Assembly: GCA_021234155.1 (NCBI GenBank)
Contig: JAJEKV010000042.1
Location: 2,787,257-2,851,256, forward strand
Direction: 5' to 3'
DNA length: 64,000 bases
Origin: Isoetes taiwanensis
Taxonomy: Eukaryota > Streptophyta > Lycopodiopsida > Isoetales > Isoetaceae
The notes below the pieces were generated by a model, which was given only the letters and a program-made list of their open reading frames with translations, was not told the origin of the DNA and ran no database searches. Below, one piece after another: positions 1-10,408 of this stretch; the stretch's first letter is position 1, and each line of letters opens with the position of its first letter. The position numbers and the translations under genes are program-made.

Positions 1-1
1 C

Positions 2-2532
2 AAACATAATGGAAAGATCCGTGTTTGTGTGGACTACAGGAAACTAAATCAGGCCACGGAGCGTGATCATTTTCCACTTCCTTTCACGCACCGTGTTCGG
101 AAGAGGTCATTTGGACATGAGATGTACTCCTTCATGGATGGTTTTTCGGCTACAATCAGATCTCAATCAAAGAATCTGATCAACTCAAGACAACTTTCAC
201 CACCCCGGCTTTTTTTTTGCCTACAAGGTGGTTCCTTTTGGATTATCAAACTCTCCATCAACGTTTCAACGCATAATGCTCTCAGTTTTTCATGATTTTA
301 TGAAGGAAAATCCCTTCTTGCAAATTTTTCAAGATGACTTCTCTGCCTACAGTTCCATGGCTGACCATTTGGATAAATTGGAACTCGTCTTTCAGAAATG
401 TGATGAGTCCGGCATTAGTCTCAATCCCGAGAAATGCACCTTTTGCGTCACTTCAGGTGTTCTGTTAGGACACGTTGTCAGCAAAGCAGGTATCACCACG
501 GATCCTGCCAAAATCAGTTGTGTGCTCAAGGCTCAAGCACCAGCCAATATCAAGGAGACACGCTCTTTCCTGGGCAAGGTTAATTATTACTCCACCTTCA
601 TTCCTGGACTTGCAGCCATTGCAGATCCCATTCATAAACTCACGGGTGATGAATCCACCTGGGCTTGGAATTCCCAGGCGGATGCTGCTTTCCAACAGTT
701 GAAGCTTTTGCTTACTCAGGCCCCGGTACTTGTTCCTCCTCAATGGGACAAGCCCTTTCATGTCCATGTAGATGTCTCTCTGTTAAGCTATTGAGCTGTT
801 CTTTCTCAAGAATATGATGCGCATTAATCGACAAACCAAACCGATATACGCCAGAGAAAACTCAATCTGGCTGGCGCCAACTACTACGCTACTGAGGCGT
901 GAAGCCTTGGGTTTAATTTTCTGTGTCCAACGCTTCCGTCACTATCTTTTAGGTAGTCAGATCAAATTCTTTGTTGACCACCAAGCACTCCTTTATTTGA
1001 TCAACAAATCCACGCCCACGGGCCGCATTGCTCGTTGGGTTCTCCTTCTGCAAGAATTTGCACCTTTTGAAATTGTTCACAAGGCAGGCGCAAATCTCAT
1101 GTTGTCCCGGATTATCTTTCACGCATCTACGGATGATCCCTCCCGAGGGGGCGCCTTTCACGGCGCTCAACTCTTTTCGGTCACGGCAGCGCCACATTGG
1201 TTCCACCACTTTCAGCAGTATCTCCTCACAGGTGCTCTTCCACCAGAGGACGCCACGCTCTCTCCAGCCAAGCGTCAATCCCGTCGACACCAATTTCTCC
1301 GCGAGGTCCATGACTACACCATGGTTGCAGGCCATCTTTACAAGAGAGGCAAGGATACCATCCTTCGACGCTGTGTTCTCCCTCATGAGGTCCCAGATAT
1401 TGTCCGAGAAGCCCATGAAGGGCTCGGTGGTGGTCATTTTCATGGTGACACCACGGCACGCAAAATCCTTCTTGCAGGTTATTTTTGGCCACGCTCTTCA
1501 AAGACGCCTCCCCGCGCCGCGACGCGTGTGATGTTTGTCGGCCCGTGGAGGAAGGCCCACGGCCCGTGACGCTCTTCTATTGACGCCGGTTGCCACGCCA
1601 CTTCCTTTCAGCAAATGGGGGATGGATTTTGTGGGACCCATCGATCCTCCTGCGCGGCACACCCGTGCCCGCTACATTCTGGTTCTCACGGACTACGCTA
1701 CCAAGTGGGCGGAAGCTTGCGCACTTCCAGACAACACTGCAGCAAGCACGGCCAAGGTCATCTATCAGCAAATCATCACGCGTTTTGGCTGCCCCACGGA
1801 GCTGGTCAGTGATGGAGGTGTCCATTTTATCAATCATACCATAAAGGAGCTAACGGATTATCTACTGATCCATCATCACAAGAGCACACCTTACTATCCT
1901 CAAGGGAACGGTTTGGCTGAAAGCACCAACAAAACTCTGGTCACAATTCTCAAGAAAATTTGTGACGCTTCGTGATGTGATTGGCAAAACAAGCTTCCCC
2001 TTTTGTTCTTTGGGCTTACAATACTTGTTTCAAAATAGCTACTGGTCACACTCCTTTCAAATTGGTTTATGGTCAAGAAGCTCTCATGCCTTTTGAATAC
2101 ATCCTTCCAACTCTCCGTTCTCAACTGGCTATAACCCATAATCCGCCTGCTGCACTCAAAGAAAGGGTTTATCAATTGGAACAGTTGGATGAACTTAGGC
2201 GTGATGCTTATATTCGTGTTCTTCATGGACAACAGTTGCAAAAGTCTTTACATGATAAACATATTAAGACAAAAACATTCAAAGAAGGTGATTTAGTTCT
2301 CCTTTATGATTCCCGTTATAAAAATTTTCCGGGCAAGTTAAAGTTTCGATGGCTTGGCCCTTATCAAATTGTTCAAGTGGTGCAACCCAGCGTTTTCAAG
2401 CTGGCGGAATTAGATGGAACTCCATTACCTACACTAATTAATGGTTTTCGCCTCAAACAATTTCATACAACAGAAAGTGACAATCATACCACAGATGCTG
2501 TTCCGGACACAAACACAACAGATAGTGACTAA
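2..2532 (+). pseudogene. Ty3/gypsy retrotransposon pol, broken (RT, RNase H, integrase)
   Basis: The reading begins before the window inside the reverse transcriptase (CVDYRKLNQAT near 30-65). It continues through VPFGLSNSPSTFQRIM (228 on) and a catalytic FQDD in place of the usual YxDD (about 330-345). RNase H follows (DHQALLYL near 975-1000), then the integrase H2C2 zinc finger (about 1370-1500), the DDE core (KWGMDFVGPI near 1615, SDGGVHF near 1810, NGLAEST near 1905) and the C-terminal GPY module (WLGPYQIVQV near 2350). Domain order RT-RH-IN is that of Ty3/gypsy. The frame changes near 140-230, 785-820, 1500-1540 and 1975, with further stops, so the element is dead or badly sequenced. The frameshift near 145 fits one base missing from a G run (expected DGFSGYNQI). 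Gag and protease lie outside the window. Confidence 0.93.
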
Positions 2533-3230
2533 CTGGCGGCATATTTATATTATATAGGTGGAATTTTTTTACAAAATGTGGGCAGAGCCCATCTGTTTCC
2601 GCTATGGGCAGCGCCCTATTTACAAAAACGGGCTCAGAGCCCTATCCACTAAGTCCTAAGGAGAAAACTCCTCTACTCCGGGTTCGGAGCAGAGGTGATA
2701 CGCAGGATGTGGTAGTAATTCTGCTCAGGGTCCCAGCGCAGGTGCAGAATCACCTCCATCCCGTTGGTATGGGGATCGGCATGCTCAGCCATGCCGGCAC
2801 ATCACCCGTCCATCGCAATGCCACGATTGTGGCACCGCCAGAGGTCCAGGCAGTCCATTTTACAGGTGATCCACTCCAGACAGTTAGACGGCATAGTGCA
2901 CTTGTCGTGCAATCCAGCAGCAGACATACTGAGCGCCATCGGGTGTCTCCGCTTCGCTCACTGTTCGTCTTATATAGCCAACAGAGGACCTCCCTCTCGA
3001 CGTGGACCAATCAGAAAATTCGCCAACGTGGTTGCAATGCAAGGCTGTTACTAAATGAGGAATCTTTTCTCTTCTTAGGAAACGTTTTACACACGACACC
3101 ATTCAGATCGAAGACAATGATTTTGTCACAAGCAGGTGGAGCCCTGAACCATGGAAAACAAAGAGTTAGCCATGCAAAAGTGGTCTGCAATACACGCCAA
3201 GCGCGTTTTGTCCGTCATAAGTAAGCTACA
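2533..3230 (+). other. 3' flank of the gypsy element, possibly its LTR
   Basis: This stretch directly follows the integrase stop. It shows GGGCAGAGCCC/GGGCAGCGCCC-type short repeats (about 2580-2640), a CTTATATAG TATA-like box near 2970 and an ACCAATCAG CCAAT-like box near 3005, as in an LTR U3. No second copy is in the window, so LTR limits and a polypurine tract cannot be fixed. The long frame across it has no recognisable domain and I do not call it a gene. Confidence 0.35.
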
Positions 3231-3248
3231 TATCGCGTCTGGCGTGAA

Positions 3249-5214
3249 TTACCTTTCAGCATCGCCATCAGCCCCAGCAGTCGTAGCGTCTACTTCACTC
3301 CCCGGATGCTTACTGCCAGAAGCATCAACTCCACGGTTTAGTTCGGACACGTTCTCTTCTATGAAAGCTACCACAGGGGTTTGATTCCTAACCTCAGTGG
3401 TTGCACTTGAGCTTGCATGATCATCCCGGCTGGTATCAGGAACTACCGCAGTCGTACCCCCAAGCTGGACATTACCAGTTGCAATGTTATCAAGCATATT
3501 TTTCTCCATGATCTCACGTTCCCGCGCTAGCAATGCGGCCTTCTCCTCGGGGGTTGCATTGCTTTTTGAACATTCTGGAGTTGCACTTGGAGGCTTTTGT
3601 GAACTAGTAGTCTGCTTCTGCCCTTTGTAAGGTACCAAAGCCAACGGGTTTTTATCTTTTACAGGACCCCAATCAGCCGTGGCTAGTACCTTTTCGAAAA
3701 ACACTTCAAGGAAATCCCTGGACTGGTCATCGTTGACGAAACTTAAACATCTTCTTGATGTCTTCAGGGCTTCTCTACCAATATAGCCTCCAACATGTAA
3801 TTCACAGCAAGTGGTATCAAGTGGCGCAAATACCTCAACAAGATAGCTTGCCAGATTGATTACAAACCCATGTTTATTCAAGGGCCCCTTTTCTTTTGTC
3901 AGCAATTCCAGAGTGATGTCTTTCCGGTAGAGGTTAGGAACATCAAATTCCTCGCTTTCATTTGCTTCATCCTCATCATCTGCTTTGTAGAAGACATTTT
4001 TCAAGTTGGGTTCATCCAAAAGAAAATACTACCATGCACCTTTATCTGATGCCCCTTTGCTCTTAGCTACCTCATAGTCGTCATCTGGCACAAGGGATAT
4101 CATTATGAAGATTAGACAAGCGCTTTTAAAATGCATCCTCAAATCAGTATCCTTTGTCTCAAAGAGAAGAGAACCTTTCCTAACGACCTTTAGGCATTCC
4201 AAGTCGTATGAAGCCACCAAAACATGCATATGAGGCTCTCCTGGGGGGCATATGATGACAATAGTAAAGAGCTTCTGAGTTGTTAAGCCTATGGAGCTAC
4301 TAAAAAAACTGCTGTACTCCTGTTGAGTCATCCCCTTCTCTCCTTTTGCAGTCCTGCTATCCAATACAAACAGAGAAATATTACGAGGGCCTATTGTTGT
4401 ATCGGGTAGGAGACCTTTATAGCCAGTAGAGACCAGGTATTGGAGTGCAGGTAAGTCACCACCAACATCTTTCAGGACGGCAATCTTTCTTCTCAGCTCA
4501 GCCATCACCTTATCTGATAGTTTTGTGGTGTGCTGTTGGTTCTTTGATTTCCTGTTTTGCAGAAATTCCTTCGACCAAAAGACGTATTTCTTGATGTCAT
4601 CAACAGACACGCCATACTTGTCTAGCAGGCCGAGTTCAGACAATGTTACATCACCAGATAGCTTCTGAAGTTCTTCACCTACTGCTACCTTCATAACTCG
4701 CATGTTCTTTATATGAGTGCAACAATCAATGAAGGACATTTTGTCCTTAACTGAAGAAGCCTTCTTGTACAGAACTTCTTTGTTTATGCATTGATTTAAC
4801 AACCAAATACTTTCATCATCTTGAAGGCCCTGTACTTTTCTCATCTCGGTAGTCTTCAGATCAAATATTGAAGTATCTTGAGGAGGCACTCTTCCCATTG
4901 GGTCTGGTAGCTGTTTCTGACCATAAGCATCCCAGAACTCGTTCCACTTCGCTCAGACTTCGTCCTTAGTGAAGACGATCTTGTAGGCATCTGTAGGACC
5001 TCTGGAAGCTGCTTCAGACGTCTTGCCTGCTTCCTCCCCAGTTTTTTTCCCTATTGTTTTTGCCCTTGGTTTCTTATCTTGGATGATAGTCTGAGCCAAG
5101 GTCTTTTCCAATGCCTTAAACTCCTCAGACTTCGTTCCTCCCTGTTTTGTTTGCAGGGGTCTTCCATATTCTATCCATTGCTGATGGGCATGACGGAGTT
5201 GTTCCACGTAAGGG
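3249..5214 (-). pseudogene. 3' exon of the ParB-like multi-exon gene, two in-frame stops
   Basis: A strong acceptor (TTATTCGTGCAG) near 5214 opens a frame that runs to 3249 in one register, interrupted only by TGA at 4953-4955 and TAG at 4029-4031. Both flanks of each stop stay in frame (KDEV stop AKWNEFW; DKGAW stop YFLLDE), so these are point lesions in one exon of about 650 codons. The product is hydrophilic, with a basic linker (about 5100-5000), a compositionally normal globular part (4900-4100), an acidic patch (DEDEANESEEFD) and a low-complexity Ser/Thr/Ala-rich tail. I recognise no family in this part. At 3249 the frame ends at AAAGGTAATTC, which could equally be a donor site, so a further 3' exon is possible. 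It is the downstream continuation of the piece at 5507-7198. Confidence 0.55.
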
Positions 5215-5500
5215 CTGCACGAATAAGGAAAGCATGTCAGCCAATATGAGCAGAGCATACAAAAATGAACCGCTTTTTAGATCAAGCAAACAGGATAATC
5301 AGGAAACGACAAAGCCAGGCGTACCAATTTGCGCCAGGCGCGAATTGCCGGCTGAATACACGCCAAAAGCGTTTTGATCAGGCAGTACATTGCCAATTCG
5401 CGCCTGGCATGTATTCATGCTGACAATTCGCGGATGAATACACGCCAGGCGTGAATTGGCAGCATGGATACACGCCCGACGTGAATCCACCTAATATACT
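5215..5500 (-). repeat. Probable intron carrying a cluster of CACGCC palindromes
   Basis: Between the ParB-like exon and the next exon. A GTTAGT donor-like site lies near 5497 and the acceptor near 5214, but a TAA precedes that donor, so the exact donor is unsettled. Five copies of a near-palindrome lie at about 5326-5347, 5349-5370, 5393-5416, 5436-5460 and 5466-5488. The best match is CACGCCAGGCGTG flanked by AATA and AATT. See the dispersed-motif finding. Confidence 0.6.
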
Positions 5501-5506
5501 AACCTT

Positions 5507-7198
5507 TTATAAAGAAAGACTTCGCCTAATCTCTGCCAGGTCCTCTGCAGGGGTATGGGGGCTTAGAAACCAACATCTCTTGTGGTTGTAATGTAGCAGA
5601 TACATTGTTTGTCCTGTTTGCTTAGCCTGGTTGGATAGGGATCGTTGTGCCTCAATAGAATGTTGTCCGTCAATAATAAGGAAGCATACATTAGGGTTCT
5701 CCACTGTAAGCTCCTCTAGTGTTGTCCACTGGAGTGGAGCATCGTTTTTCCTATCCCAAGGAAGCACGTCTGCTGGCATAGGAACTTGGCCTGGATTCCT
5801 CACTATCGCCCTCAAGATTGCTCTAGCATGGTCAGGGTCATACCTCCTGCTAACAAGACTTGACTTATGTGATCTCACCAGACGGTCAACATGGATGGGA
5901 TGTGTAAAAGATTGGTCAAGTGGGTAGTTGTCTGCATACTTGACTAGCCTACTCATTGCCTCCAGCTGCGATTTCTTTTCGGAGTCATTTTCTGCCAAAA
6001 TGCCATCAACTGTTGCAGTTGGGATGTCCTTTCCTAAGTCCAGCAATCTTCGTACATCCTGATATCATTTTGATGCTTTAACTCTTCCAGGTAGTAACTT
6101 GGAGAAGGTCCTCGCAAAGCTCTCCTCACTGCAGACACCCCTTCACTTATAGACACTGGAGTGAGAGCAGTATTTTGAGGCCATCCATACTTGAAACATG
6201 ACTCAGCACTCACGTCCTTCTTCATCAGACCATCTTTGAAAGCAGTTGCCCTGGCATGTGTAAATCTGACGAGATCTTTCTTGTGGTTCTTCACAACCTC
6301 CACTAGGAGTTGACAATATATGTCATCCTGCTCCTCACAAGTGATAAGAATACCTTGTTTCTTCATAAGATCGGTCTCTTTCTTTCTGGAGTGTAACACA
6401 AGATCCACCTTACCATTTGTTTTGCCTACATCAACATACCACTCCGCACTGGCATCCATCTTCTCCTCAGGCCATCGAGGGTCTGTGTCTGCTCTAATAA
6501 TGGATCCGCTATCATTCATCGACAATGCATAGGATACTGCATCCTCATTAGGCTTTCCCTTCTTCTGTGAGCTTGAACTCGCTGGAATATCTTCCGAGCC
6601 TCTTGCTTTCTTAGGAGGAGGTGTAGCAATTACCAATCGGTTTTGTCTCTTCTTCCCTGCAAACGAGGGGGCAATACACGCTTAGCGCAATTTCGAGTGG
6701 TCATCCATTCCGGCCAGGCTAAACTACAGAATGGCATACAGTCGCCAATTACAGACATGCACTCAAAAGGCATGACAATTACAGCAGGCCGAACAGTCAC
6801 TCGAAGGCAGGCCAACTAAACACGGTCATACTAATTTACACACAGGTGGACAAATTATAGACAGAATAGTTAATCACGAGCAGGACAATTTAACACAGGA
6901 AGGACATTAATTATGCAAATGCAAATTTAAGTCACTGCTATAAAATTAATAGACAAGAGTATGAGCAGCTATAGAAATGATAGATAGGAGTATGAGCAGC
7001 TATAGAAATTTAAGTCACTGCTACAGAAATAATAGACAGGAGTATAAGCAGAAGATTTATTGACAGTAAACACAGAACAAATACTGCACACTAATCAGAG
7101 CAATGAACAGAAGCCTAAACACTTGAACAATACTGACATTGAGCAGCTTCTCTCGTGGCCCGGCCTGAGTTTGGAGTAGCACGACCTTTGGGCGGCAT
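5507..7198 (-). pseudogene. 5' exons of a gene with a ParB-like (DGQH) segment
   Basis: The proposed start is ATG at 7198-7196 (MPPKGRATPNSG), about 110 nt downstream of a minus-strand TATA box CTATATAAG near 7309-7316. Exon 1 (7198-7123) ends A|GTGTTT. Exon 2 opens after CGTTTGCAG at 6657, and the junction codon AGG keeps the frame, giving a Lys/Arg-rich NLS-like start (KKRQNR, PPPKKARG). Near 6057 the frame shifts by one base; the second frame runs to 5507. It contains HPIHVDRLVRSHKSSL followed about 80 residues later by FLIIDGQHSIEAQRSL. That spacing and the DGQH motif resemble the N-terminal ParB/DndB-like fold that binds DNA or nucleotide. The family match is from motif recognition only. 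The role is unknown; a selfish-element gene is likely given the lesions. Confidence 0.5.
6940..7055. repeat. Short tandem repeat, about 45 bp
   Basis: Three imperfect copies of a unit built on CAGCTATAGAAAT plus ATAGACAGGAGTATGAGCAG lie in tandem, inside intron 1 of the minus-strand ParB-like gene. Confidence 0.7.
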
Positions 7199-7306
7199 CT
7201 TCGCGACGATCTTGAGCGCCTCGGAGTTCTTGAGTTCTTGAGCGCCTCGAAGTTCTTGAGCGTCTCGGAGCAAGTCTGCAAAAAAAACCAAGAAATGAAA
7301 TTCAAA

Positions 7307-7318
7307 AACTTATATAGA
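7307..7318 (-). promoter_or_regulatory. TATA box for the ParB-like gene
   Basis: The complement reads CTATATAAGT, a good plant TATA box, about 110 nt upstream of the proposed ATG at 7198. It supports that start but no transcript evidence is available. Confidence 0.45.
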
Positions 7319-7336
7319 TTTCCATAAAGCCGAGTC

Positions 7337-7500
7337 GGTCGACTTTAGATCGACGGGTTTCATTCGGATTGACTTTTGATCGACGGTCCGATAGAAGCGA
7401 GCGGTTATTTAGATTTTGTGGATCGACTTTTAATCGACGGTCCGATAGAAGCGAGCGGTTATTTAAATTTCGCGGATCGACTTTTAATCGACGGTCAGCA
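7337..7500. repeat. Tandem repeat of about 54 bp, three copies
   Basis: GACTTTTRATCGACGGTC recurs at about 7341 (diverged), 7371, 7424 and 7478, with GATAGAAGCGAGCGGTTATTT between copies. It sits in the space between the minus-strand ParB-like gene and the plus-strand sequence after 7.6 kb, so it may lie in a shared promoter region. From 7501 to 7825 I see only short GAACTCGAAAGAACT-type repeats (7670-7735) and no convincing gene. Confidence 0.75.
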
Positions 7501-7825
7501 ATCTTACGATTGGGCCTAATGGATGGGACGCGATTGTATGAGCATTAAATGGCTCGACTGCCGTATTGTGAAATCCCATAATTAGATTTCACTCAGCCGG
7601 TAAAAAAGCAGTACAATTAATGGATAATTTGAAACTACCACCTAATCTTGCCGCCAGCCTTTCTTGTCATTTGAACTCGAAAGAACTGGGAAGAATAGGA
7701 AGAACTCGAAAGAACTCGGAAGAACTGGGAAGAAGCCGGCGCCTTAGCGATGTCGAGCGCCTTCATGTAAGTTCATCTACTCTTCCAGATCCCAAGCTCC
7801 AAATTAATCCCATAATCTTGCGAGA

Positions 7826-8077
7826 TTGAACAGCGTTGGAGAAGAATGTTACATGCTGACGACAAATTTGAAGAGGAGGGTGGGAAATTGCAAGATAGAA
7901 TCAGTCGATCCGGAAGCAGTATGCCATGGAGTTCCTCTTGGAAATGATCATGTGAAGATCCTAGTAACCAGTTGCCATTTCAACGACGAAGCATTACCCA
8001 GAAGGCATCCTGATGGAGACACAGTGGGTGAAAGTATCGGAACCTTTGTTGCATGGCCAGTAATTCGCTTAAAGAAG
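7826..8077 (+). CDS. Single exon resembling DUF8039 (plant transposon-associated domain)
   Basis: The frame contains HGVPLGNDHVKILV followed by TVGESIGTFVAWP. This pattern (HGVPL..DHVKV.V ... TVG.A.GTFV.WP) is what I know from the DUF8039 segment found next to Ulp1-type and transposase-type proteins in plants. The exon ends in a consensus donor AAAGAAG|GTGAGT at 8078, so it is part of a spliced gene. The upstream boundary is not certain (an AG near 7824 is possible) and I cannot find the next exon downstream. It may be an isolated, captured exon. Confidence 0.5.
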
Positions 8078-8304
8078 GTGAGTTTCATTTTCTTGGAAGA
8101 AATAGAGGAAGATACATCAGAAAAAATAGATTGAGTGCTTATACTAAGATGCACAAGCTGATTCTGTCATATGTATGAAATTAAAACGCTTGCATACCAG
8201 ACCATTCATTCAAAATTTCAAAACTATAAGGCCTGCAGACCAGACCATTCAGGAATTTAAAAAACACTAGACACTCTTTACATTGTTTTAATTACATCTG
8301 TGTG

Positions 8305-8523
8305 TTATTCATCTGTGTGTTGTTCCTCAGTAATCTCAAATGCTGGCACAATAGTCTCAAATGCTGTTGTAACAAGATAAGCTGGCACACAAGAATCTGG
8401 CAAATAAGATGGTGCAGCTATTGGGATATTACCCAAAATGGCTTCGAGGTCTACAACTCTCATTCTCAGCTGAGCATTCTTCATTTCAAGCCCCTCCAGA
8501 GCACGACACAACTCATTGAATAA
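8305..8523 (-). CDS. Possible 3' exon with a short coiled coil
   Basis: A minus-strand frame opens after an AG near 8529 and ends at 8305. It encodes a heptad-like stretch (LEGLEMKNAQLRMRVVDLEA), then a Pro/Ala-rich stretch and an acidic end. This is typical of the tail exon of transposon-associated plant proteins, but it has no diagnostic motif. It could be the 3' end of the minus-strand gene beginning near 9.9 kb; no proven junction links them. Confidence 0.3.
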   Translation of the reverse strand, partial: LFNELCRALEGLEMKNAQLRMRVVDLEAILGNIPIAAPSYLPDSCVPAYLVTTAFETIVPAFEITEEQHTDE

Positions 8524-8563
8524 GCCTATGCTTGTAGCCTATGCTGGCACAGGAGGAACTTCA

Positions 8564-8820
8564 GTTGAATACGCGCCAGACGTATGTTCAGTTGAATACG
8601 CGCCAGGCGCAAATTCATAAATCTGTAAGTTATAGAGAAAAAACAAATTAGTGATTTCGCGCCACGAGCGAATACCATTCATTTGTAATTTAAATGCACT
8701 ACTGGCATTAGCAGAAGTCTTTTGAATTGTAAACTCATTTAATGCATTAATAAAATTGGCATTAGGAAATATTAAGATACGAAAGCTAGTTACTGTATGC
8801 AATTCACGCCATGCCTGTAT
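8564..8820. repeat. Four dispersed CACGCC-type palindromes
   Basis: Near-palindromic copies lie at about 8564-8586, 8591-8616, 8651-8675 and 8797-8820 (GCGCCAGGCGC, CGCGCCAGACG, CGCGCCACGAGCG, TTCACGCCATGCCTG). They belong to the motif family seen from 3.2 to 9.1 kb. Otherwise the interval is AT-rich and apparently non-coding. Confidence 0.65.
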
Positions 8821-8829
8821 CCTGTATTG

Positions 8830-9170
8830 TGCTTTAAAGCAGTAATGTAATTTATTCATAAGCTGTTTTGAATTCTGGCTTTTCTCAATTTTGAGAGAGC
8901 TGAAGTGAAATCACGCCAGGCGCGAAATATGTTTGTGTGCAAAATGTTTAAATTGTACAGCAGTCTAATACACGCCTGGCGTAAATTGCATACAGAAATT
9001 AGCTTTATGCAATTCACGCCAGACGTGTATTGGACCTGTACAATTTAAACATTTTGCACACAAACATATTTCGCGCCTGGCGTGATTTCAGTTCAGCTCT
9101 CTCAAAATTAAGAATGAAAGAGCCAGAATTCAAAACAGCTTCTGAAGAAATTACAGTTCTGCTTTCAAGT
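8830..9170. repeat. Long imperfect inverted repeat (foldback), about 340 bp
   Basis: The left arm runs from about 8830 to 8998 and the right arm from about 9002 to 9170. They are reverse complements with few mismatches; for example AGCTGTTTTGAATTCTGGC at 8861 matches the complement ending at 9140. Each arm holds two CACGCCWGGCGTG-type motifs (8907-8930, 8965-8988; 9009-9033, 9066-9090). There is almost no loop. It resembles a foldback MITE; no clear target-site duplication was found. Confidence 0.85.
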
Positions 9171-9406
9171 TAGAGTTGACACTAAAGAAACATATTGCAG
9201 TCATTAAATTCTTGTATTGCCATTGAAAAATTTTACATAAAGCCTTTTATTAGAGTTGCCCAGCTCTGTGTTACAAAATTATAAAAGTTCTAGGCAGTTT
9301 AAGGAGATGCCTAGCTCCATTCATAATCATCATTTGAGGCCTTTTTTTGGGATGCCCAGCCCGCTTTTCTGAACCAAAAACCTAATAACAAAAACAAAAA
9401 ACAAAT

Positions 9407-9919
9407 TCAGCCCTCTACCTCCTCCTCCTCCTCCTCCTCTGAGCTTTCATCTGCCATCTCTTCAAGGATGGCTTCTGCAATAACTTCATCATCGGAGGAG
9501 GAGAGGGCGTCCATTATAATATGCTTCTTCTCTTCCTCCAATTTATCTGCTTCCTCCATTTCTTCTTCTTTTTGAACCTCCTTCTCCATCTCTTCATCAG
9601 AATCTGCTGGTGTATGGGGGAACTCAGGGCTGCTAGTGCTGGTGCTGAGATACTCCTTTCTCGGGCGAAGCTTACCCCGAAGAAACAAGTCCTCACATTC
9701 ATCCGGTCTGTGGTGCGGAAGGCAGCCACAGCGGCATCTGCGGGATGGGGGAATGGATTTCTTGATCAGTTTTTTGATCTCTCTCTTCGCCTCACGGAGG
9801 CGAGTCCGGCGGGATGGAGCGGGACGAAGCCGGGCAGCATGGCTCACCATGGTAAGGAAGAAAATGCAGGGCGCTAGAAGAAAGAAAGGATGGGCGGTTG
9901 AAGGAATGGGGGGTTTCAT
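9407..9919 (-). CDS. Candidate small secreted or nuclear polyampholyte protein
   Basis: This is an uninterrupted frame of about 170 codons, with a possible start at 9919 (MKPPIPST) or at 9850 (MVSHAARL). From 9919 the first 30 residues look like a signal peptide (PFFLLAPCIFFLTMV core, SHAA cleavage-like end). From 9850 the protein would begin Arg-rich instead. Next come a Cys cluster (CRCGC...DEC), a basic middle and a long acidic tail (ESSEEEEEEEVEG). The Glu run is encoded by a CTC repeat and may be simple-sequence artefact. No family recognised; it is the only clean frame in 8.8-10.4 kb. Confidence 0.35.
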   Translation of the reverse strand: MKPPIPSTAHPFFLLAPCIFFLTMVSHAARLRPAPSRRTRLREAKREIKKLIKKSIPPSRRCRCGCLPHHRPDECEDLFLRGKLRPRKEYLSTSTSSPEFPHTPADSDEEMEKEVQKEEEMEEADKLEEEKKHIIMDALSSSDDEVIAEAILEEMADESSEEEEEEEVEG

Positions 9920-9989
9920 GCAAGATATAGTAGTTGCATGCAAGGTTTCGTATAGGCGCGGTTGTAATTATGATTCCATCACATCATAT

Positions 9990-10400
9990 ACGAATTATAT
10001 CCTATAGGAATTAGCTATCATTACTTCTATTGAATTAATTACGCCCTAGGTTATCATTAATTCTCTATAGAATTACTCACATGTCAGCTATACTTAAAAC
10101 CTATGTTGTCATTAATTTTGTATAATTACCTAGACCTCAGCTATACTTACAAGCAACTTTGGCCTATCTAGAATTACGACCTATACTTACCTCATTAGTA
10201 CTACTAACATACACCCTATGTTATCATTAATTTTGCATAATTACCTACACCTAAGCTATACTTACAACATATTTTTTGCTGCACTTACAACATATATTTG
10301 TCCATTTAATGGTTTTTTTTTTGTATTTTTTAAAGTTCCCTTTAATCTATTCTCAAAATTACTTTGTCCTTTTTTCGAACTAATATTAAGACATTTAACT
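9990..10400. repeat. AT-rich degenerate tandem repeat, about 100 bp
   Basis: The phrase CTATGTTRTCATTAATTTTG followed by ATAATTACCTA and AGCTATACTTACAA recurs near 10,010-10,090, 10,100-10,160 and 10,210-10,270. There is no coding signal. It precedes the DUF7869-type gene. Confidence 0.6.
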
Positions 10401-10408
10401 TTATATAG

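Noticed and set aside
2604-3224. 206-codon plus-strand frame after the gypsy element
   Set aside because: No motif; it lies in the presumed LTR region and overlaps frames on the other strand.
3249-5258. A variant genetic code with TAG/TGA read as sense
   Set aside because: Stops are few, many other genes in the window end normally at TAG and TGA, and point mutation is simpler.
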